Assembly (NCBI GenBank): GCA_900758075.1
Contig: CAAEQF010000155.1
Coordinates: forward strand, 1 to 11,330
From: Coriobacteriia bacterium
GTDB taxonomy: Bacteria; Actinomycetota; Coriobacteriia; Coriobacteriales; QAMH01
Length of the DNA stretch: 11,330 nucleotides
Reading direction: 5' to 3'
Within the stretch, counting starts at the first letter, position 1; each line of letters starts with the position of its first letter. The translations under genes and the position numbers were made by a program. The notes beneath the pieces were generated by a model. The model was given only the letters and a program-made list of their open reading frames with translations. It was not told where the DNA came from and made no database searches. Below, in pieces: positions 6,629-11,330 of this stretch.

Positions 6629-6663
6629 CGCCTTTCCATCGAGATAGAGAGCGAAGAAAAACC

Positions 6664-9600
6664 ATGGACACGAAGAACAAACCGCTGCGCATCGGCGTCG
6701 ACGTCGGCTCCACCACCGTAAAGCTGCTCGTTCTCGACGAGACCGATGCCATTGTCTACTCCGTCTACCGCCGCCACCACTCCGACATCCGCGCGACCAT
6801 CATCGGCATCGTCGACGAGGCGCTCCAGCAAGTCGGCGACCGTCCGGCGACCGTTACCATCACCGGGTCGGGTGGTCTGCTGCTGGCCAACTGGCTCGGC
6901 GTGCCGTTCATCCAGGAGGTCATCGCCAACAAAACCGCCATCGAGCGCATCATCCCGCGCACCGACGTCGCCATCGAGCTCGGCGGCGAGGACGCGAAGA
7001 TCGTCTACTTCGACGGCGGCATCGAGCAGCGCATGAACGGCACCTGCGCGGGCGGCACCGGCGCGTTCATCGACCAGATGGCAACCCTGCTCGACACGGA
7101 CGCATCCGGTTTGAACGAGCTCGCCCGCAACCACACCATCATCTACCCGATTGCCTCGCGCTGCGGCGTCTTTGCCAAGACCGATGTTCAGCCGCTGCTC
7201 AACGAGGGCGCGAAGAAGGAAGACATTGCCGCCTCCGTCTTCCAGGCCGTCGTCATGCAGACCATCTCCGGCCTCGCATGCGGCCGTCCCATCCGCGGCA
7301 ACGTCGCCTTCCTCGGCGGCCCGCTGCACTACCTCTCCGAGCTGCGCCAGCGCTTCATCGAGACGTTGGGCCTCACCGACGAGACCACCATCGTGCCCGA
7401 CCACTCGCACCTGTTCGTGGCGCAGGGCGCAGCGCTCGCCTCCGAGGACAACAACGACATGGTCACGCTCGCCGAGCTCAGGGAACGCATGGCAAATCTC
7501 GGCAATATCCAGGGTTCCGAGGTCGAGCGACTCGACCCGCTGTTTGCCAACGAGAGCGAATACAGGCTGTTCAAGGAGCGTCACGCACAGGCGACCGTTC
7601 CCAAAGCGAGCCTCGCCGACTACCGTGGACGCGCGTACCTCGGCATCGACGCCGGTTCCACGACGCTCAAGTCCGTCTTGGTGGGCGAAGACGGCGAGAT
7701 CCTCTACAGCTTCTACGCCAACAACAAAGGCGACGTCCTCGGCACGGCGCGCAAGATGCTCGGCGAGCTCGAGGCGCAGATTCCACGTGACGAGCAGGGC
7801 AACCCGCTCGTGACCATCGGCCACACGACGACGACCGGCTACGGCGAGGCGCTGCTGCTCGAGGCCATCCAGGCCGACAGCGGCGAGATCGAGACCGTCG
7901 CACATCTGCGCGGTGCGCAGGAGCTGCGCCCGGATGTCGACTTCATCCTCGACATCGGCGGCCAGGACATGAAGTGCATGCGCGTCAAGAACGGCGTCAT
8001 CGAGCACATCATGCTCAACGAGGCGTGTTCCGCCGGATGCGGCTCGTTCATCGAGGCGTTTGCGACCTCGCTCAACCTCGGCATCAAGGACTTCGCCGCC
8101 GAGGCTCTCAAGTCTGACGCGCCGGTCGACCTCGGCAGCCGCTGCACCGTCTTCATGAACTCCCGCGTCAAGCAAGCGCAGAAGGAGGGCGCGACCGTCG
8201 CCGACATCTCCGCCGGCCTGTCGTATTCGGTCATCAAAAACGCCCTGTTCAAGGTCATCAAGCTGCGCGACGCAAGCGAGCTCGGCACCCATGCGGTCGT
8301 CCAGGGCGGCACGTTTCTGAACGATGCGGTCCTGCGCGCGTTCGAGCTGCTCGCGGGCCATGACGCGATTCGTCCCGACATCGCGGGCAACATGGGCGCA
8401 TGGGGTGCTGCGCTGCTGGCGCGCGACCGTGCGACCGAGGCGGGCTCTACGCTTCTGACCTGCGCGCAAATCGACCAGCTCGAGATCAAGCACAGCACGG
8501 CGCGCTGCGGCCTGTGCGAGAACAACTGCCTGCTCACCATCAACGACTTCGGCAAGGACCCCGAGACCGGCAAGCGCCGCCGCTTCATCACGGGCAACCG
8601 CTGCGAGCGCGGCGCTGGCGTCAAGCGCGACAAGAACAAAGTGCCCAACCTGTTCGAGTTCAAGAACGACCTGCTGTTCGACCGCGAATCGCTGCCGGTC
8701 GAGAAGGCCAAGTACGGCACGGTCGGCATCCCGCGCGCGCTCAACATGTACGAGAACTACCCGTTCTGGCACAGCTTCTTCACGCAGCTCGGCTATCGTG
8801 TCGAGCTATCCAAGCCGTCAACGAAGGCGACTTTCAAAAAGGGCATCGAGTCGATGCCGTCCGAAAACGCGTGCTATCCGGCCAAGCTTTCGCACGGGCA
8901 CATCATGGACCTTCTCGAGCGCGACGTCGACTTCATCTGGATGCCGTGCATTCGCTGGGAGCGCCAGGAAGACGCGGGCGCGAACAACCACTACAACTGC
9001 CCGATTGTCATGAGCTATTCCGAGGCGCTCAAGCTCAACATCGACGAGCTGCGCACGAGCCGCACGGACTTCCTCAACCCGTTCATCCCCTACGATGACA
9101 AAGAGGCGCTCAAGAAGCGTCTGTTCGAGCACCTGGTCAAAGAGCGCAAAAAGCAGCACCCCGAGCTCGCGTACCCATCGAAGAGGGAAATCGACGACGC
9201 CGTCGACCGCGCATGGCAGGCTGACCTCGACTTCAAGAACCAGATACGCGCGCAGGGCGAGAAGACCCTCCAGTGGATCGAGGAGCACAACGCCCACGGC
9301 ATCGTCTTGGCGGGGCGCCCCTACCACATCGACAACGAGATCAACCACGCCATCCCCGAGCTCATCACGAGCTTCGGCATGGCCGTGCTCACCGAGGATT
9401 CCATCGCACACCTGGGCGACCTGCAGCGCAACCTGCGCGTATACGACCAGTGGATGTTCCACACCCGCCTCTACAATGCGGCAAAGGTCGTCACGCAGCG
9501 CACCGACCTCGACCTCGTGCAGCTGAACTCCTTCGGGTGCGGCCTGGACGCGCTGACCACCGACGAGGTACAGGAGATTATCGAGGGGTCGGGCAAGGTC

Positions 9601-11112
9601 TACACCGTGCTCAAGATCGACGAGGTCTCCAACCTGGGTGCGGCGCGCATCCGCATCCGCTCGCTTCTGGCAGCGCTCAAGCAGAAGGCGGACGGCACGC
9701 CGCAAGGCGAGGACGCCGCACGCCGCGAGATTTTGGACACCGCGTGCCAGTCGTGCGAGAGCAACCCGACCTTCGAGTTTGAGCCCAACCGTGTGGCGGC
9801 GTCGACTGAGTTCCCGCGCGTCGAGTACACGAAGGAAATACAGGAGTCGGGCGAGTACACCATCCTCGCGCCCCAGATGTCGCCGATCCACTTCGAGCTG
9901 CTCGTGCCGATCTTCCACCACTACGGCTACAACCTCGAGCTTCTGCCGTCCGTTGACCCGGGCGCGGTCGATGCGGGCCTGAAGTACGTCAACAACGACA
10001 TCTGCTACCCGTCCATCCTGGTCACGGGCCAGATCATGGAAGCGGCGACGTCCGGGCGCTACGACATGGACAAGACCGCCTTCATCATCACCCAGACCGG
10101 CGGCGGGTGCCGCGCAACCAACTACATCAGCCTCATCCGAAAGGGGCTGCACGACGCTGGCCTGGACCAGGTGCCGGTCATCAGCCTCGCGTTCAACGAC
10201 ACGGGCGAGAGCAATTCCGGCTTCTCGGTTACGCCGCAGATGCTCAAGACCGCCGTTCCGGCGCTGCTCGTGGGCGATTTGCTGATGATGTGCCTGTATC
10301 GCGTGCGCCCGTACGAGGCCGAGCCCGGCAGCGCGAACAAGCTGTTCCGCAAGTGGATGGACTGGATGAAAGAGAACGAGTGCGGGCTTTCGTTGCGCGA
10401 GGCCAAGAAGGTCTACGCGAAGATCGTCCGCGACTTCGACACGCTCCCGTGCGTGAACTTCGGCAGCAAGCCGCGCGTCGGCGTGGTGGGCGAGATCCTG
10501 GTCAAGTTCCACCCGACCGCCAACAACCAGATCGTGGACACGATCGAGCGCGAGGGCTGTGAGGCGGTCGTCCCGGGCCTGGTCGACTTCTTCCTGTTCG
10601 GCATCTTGAACCCGGCGTTCAGGCATCAGGAGCTCACGCCCGACCTCAAGAAGTACCTGACCGCGACGGGTGTCGTGAAGGCGCTCGAGAAACTGCGTGA
10701 CCCGATCCGCCGCGAGCTGGCAAAGTCCAGCCGCTTCGAGCCGTTCGAGCACATCGAGGAGGTCGCCGAGGGCGCGAGCCAGATTCTCGACCTGTGCAAC
10801 ATGATGGGCGAGGGTTGGCTGCTCACGGGTGAGATGGTCGAGCTCATCAACGAGGGCGCGCCCAACATCGTGTGCACGCAGCCGTTCGCGTGCCTGCCCA
10901 ACCACGTCGTGGGCAAAGCCGTCATCAAGGAGATGCGCCGCCGCTACCCGCAGTCCAACATCGTTGCCGTCGACTACGATCCGGGTGCTTCCGAGGTCAA
11001 TCAGCTCAACCGCATCAAGCTGATGATCGCGGTCGCCTTCTCCAACCAGAAGGAGCAGCAGCACAAGGCAGATGAGCGGCAGCGCGAGGCGGAACCGACG
11101 CTGGCGTCGTGA
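6664..11112 (+). CDS. Giant acyl-CoA dehydratase activase fusion: two BadF/HgdC ATPase domains plus two DUF2229/HgdB-like domains
   Basis: A 1482-residue cytosolic protein. Relatives of its ATPase domains use ATP hydrolysis to push one electron at very low potential onto an iron-sulfur acceptor. Domain 1 (about 8-260) has GVDVGSTTVK (11-20), GGED (107-110) and cluster cysteines C128 (GTCAGGTG) and C167 (SRCGVF). Domain 2 (about 325-590) has GIDAGSTTLK (327-336), GGQD (432-435), C455 and C494 (SRCTVF). A Cys motif C615-x2-C618-x3-C622 plus C647 opens the COG3580/DUF2229-like part (about 600-1010), with C737, C762, C779, GRPYHIDNEINH (884-895) and C959. The COG3581-like part (about 1060-1455) has NNDICYPS (1110-1117), TGGGCRATNY (1145-1154) and CTQPFACLPNH (1404-1414). 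A charged tail ends it. Start ATG 6664 begins with the first strand of domain 1; the ribosome site is weak (GAAGAAAAACC). Upstream in-frame codons lie inside tetR. Substrate unknown. Length and domain order fit the known 1400-1500-residue fusion family. Confidence 0.93.
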   Translation: MDTKNKPLRIGVDVGSTTVKLLVLDETDAIVYSVYRRHHSDIRATIIGIVDEALQQVGDRPATVTITGSGGLLLANWLGVPFIQEVIANKTAIERIIPRTDVAIELGGEDAKIVYFDGGIEQRMNGTCAGGTGAFIDQMATLLDTDASGLNELARNHTIIYPIASRCGVFAKTDVQPLLNEGAKKEDIAASVFQAVVMQTISGLACGRPIRGNVAFLGGPLHYLSELRQRFIETLGLTDETTIVPDHSHLFVAQGAALASEDNNDMVTLAELRERMANLGNIQGSEVERLDPLFANESEYRLFKERHAQATVPKASLADYRGRAYLGIDAGSTTLKSVLVGEDGEILYSFYANNKGDVLGTARKMLGELEAQIPRDEQGNPLVTIGHTTTTGYGEALLLEAIQADSGEIETVAHLRGAQELRPDVDFILDIGGQDMKCMRVKNGVIEHIMLNEACSAGCGSFIEAFATSLNLGIKDFAAEALKSDAPVDLGSRCTVFMNSRVKQAQKEGATVADISAGLSYSVIKNALFKVIKLRDASELGTHAVVQGGTFLNDAVLRAFELLAGHDAIRPDIAGNMGAWGAALLARDRATEAGSTLLTCAQIDQLEIKHSTARCGLCENNCLLTINDFGKDPETGKRRRFITGNRCERGAGVKRDKNKVPNLFEFKNDLLFDRESLPVEKAKYGTVGIPRALNMYENYPFWHSFFTQLGYRVELSKPSTKATFKKGIESMPSENACYPAKLSHGHIMDLLERDVDFIWMPCIRWERQEDAGANNHYNCPIVMSYSEALKLNIDELRTSRTDFLNPFIPYDDKEALKKRLFEHLVKERKKQHPELAYPSKREIDDAVDRAWQADLDFKNQIRAQGEKTLQWIEEHNAHGIVLAGRPYHIDNEINHAIPELITSFGMAVLTEDSIAHLGDLQRNLRVYDQWMFHTRLYNAAKVVTQRTDLDLVQLNSFGCGLDALTTDEVQEIIEGSGKVYTVLKIDEVSNLGAARIRIRSLLAALKQKADGTPQGEDAARREILDTACQSCESNPTFEFEPNRVAASTEFPRVEYTKEIQESGEYTILAPQMSPIHFELLVPIFHHYGYNLELLPSVDPGAVDAGLKYVNNDICYPSILVTGQIMEAATSGRYDMDKTAFIITQTGGGCRATNYISLIRKGLHDAGLDQVPVISLAFNDTGESNSGFSVTPQMLKTAVPALLVGDLLMMCLYRVRPYEAEPGSANKLFRKWMDWMKENECGLSLREAKKVYAKIVRDFDTLPCVNFGSKPRVGVVGEILVKFHPTANNQIVDTIEREGCEAVVPGLVDFFLFGILNPAFRHQELTPDLKKYLTATGVVKALEKLRDPIRRELAKSSRFEPFEHIEEVAEGASQILDLCNMMGEGWLLTGEMVELINEGAPNIVCTQPFACLPNHVVGKAVIKEMRRRYPQSNIVAVDYDPGASEVNQLNRIKLMIAVAFSNQKEQQHKADERQREAEPTLAS

Positions 11113-11226
11113 CAAACCGGTGAGGCTCTGACTGTATACGTGACAGGCCGGTGAGGCTCTGGCCGTTTTATGGCCAGGGGCTTGCCGGCTTGTCGTGTGC
11201 TTGGCCAATAGCTCGCCGGCTTGTCG
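11110..11226. repeat. 117-nt compound palindrome of four 31-nt-spaced repeat units, possible terminator
   Basis: Direct units at 11108-11135 and 11139-11166 match at 24 of 28 bases and share CCGGTGAGGCTCTG. Their inverted counterparts share GCCGGCTTGTCG at 11184-11195 and 11215-11226, also 31 nt apart. All fold in register about centre 11168. The inner stem 11139-11164 / 11172-11197 has one mismatch in 26 pairs (six G-U) and a GTTTTAT loop. The outer stem 11110-11124 / 11212-11226 has one mismatch in 15 pairs, with a weakly paired region between. The element starts at the stop codon of the activase gene, so its RNA could terminate or protect that transcript, although no T-tract follows. Confidence 0.8.
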
Positions 11227-11248
11227 CCGCACCCAGCTGAAAAAGCGA

Positions 11249-11277
11249 TGGAACGCGCGCTTCCTTCCCGCTACTAT
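11249..11277 (+). promoter_or_regulatory. Possible promoter for the gene entering at the right edge
   Basis: TACTAT (11272-11277) resembles a -10 box (four of six). TGGAAC (11249-11254) at 17 nt is a poor -35. Transcription would start about 40 nt before the ATG at 11326. Weak evidence, supported mainly by location after the palindrome. Confidence 0.3.
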
Positions 11278-11325
11278 CGATGAAGGCGATTCCCATGAGC
11301 CGCGCGAGGACAGAAGGGGAGACAC

Positions 11326-11330
11326 ATGCG
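11326..11330 (+). CDS. Start of a further gene, cut off by the window edge
   Basis: ATG 11326 is preceded by AAGGGGAGACAC, a good ribosome-binding site with normal spacing, so a gene very probably begins here. Only five bases are visible and nothing can be said of its product. A competing ATG at 11295 in another frame, with weaker GAAGG 8 nt upstream, also stays open to the edge. Confidence 0.45.

Noticed and set aside
6406..6663. The activase reading frame stays open upstream of 6664 into the tetR gene
   Set aside because: These 86 codons are an out-of-frame shadow of tetR (Arg/His-rich). The conserved ATPase domain starts right after ATG 6664.
8818..11325. Very long antisense open frame opposite the activase gene (835 codons); similar ones at 6511-8772 and 1663-3315
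   Set aside because: They are artefacts of G/C-rich third positions on the sense strand: composition is Asp/Val/Leu/Arg/Ala-biased, no domain is recognisable, and the sense genes have clear families.

Overview
The window looks like a chromosomal segment of a high-GC, probably anaerobic actinobacterium. Coriobacteriia (the Collinsella/Olsenella group) is my best guess. The reasons are the strong G/C bias at third codon positions, short intergenic spacers, a giant 2-hydroxyacyl-CoA dehydratase activase-type iron-sulfur protein of a kind confined largely to anaerobes, and a UPF0210 (DUF711, PFL-fold) gene. Taxonomy is inferred from content, not from a marker gene. All recognised genes are on the + strand, and I see no mobile element, CRISPR array, tRNA or rRNA.

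Layout. Positions 1-1554 are the 3' part of a gene for a large protein. A long disordered, charged linker leads into a C-terminal domain resembling the second half of an M28 zinc peptidase, with some expected catalytic residues replaced. A GC-rich hairpin (1605-1629) separates it from purH (1693-3291), a complete bifunctional AICAR transformylase/IMP cyclohydrolase. A second hairpin (3319-3344) lies between purH and a 231-residue protein of unknown function (3370-4065) whose C-terminal third resembles a class IV aminotransferase fold. A 175-nt spacer with an imperfect palindrome and a probable -10 element precedes a UPF0210/DUF711 gene (4241-5605).

The 378-nt spacer 5606-5983 is unusual. It holds a pair of identical 22-bp repeats 155 bp apart, a tandem 31-bp repeat with a third diverged copy, a good sigma-70-type promoter (TTGATG-17-TACAAT) and a near-perfect 34-bp inverted repeat just downstream of that promoter. 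These last two signals sit in front of a TetR-family regulator (5984-6628). Thirty-five nt later comes a 1482-residue protein (6664-11112) that fuses two complete BadF/HgdC-type ATPase domains to two HgdB/DUF2229-like domains. The regulator and the giant protein probably form one autoregulated operon. Its stop codon lies at the edge of a roughly 117-nt compound palindrome (11110-11226) built from two direct and two inverted copies of a unit with 31-nt spacing. The window ends at what appears to be the first codon of another gene (11326).

Working model. purH is housekeeping. The distinctive unit is the tetR-activase pair: a one-polypeptide, ATP-driven low-potential electron-transfer machine in which the usual homodimeric activator is replaced by an intramolecular pair of ATPase domains, coupled to its acceptor domains on the same chain. 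Its substrate cannot be read from the sequence.
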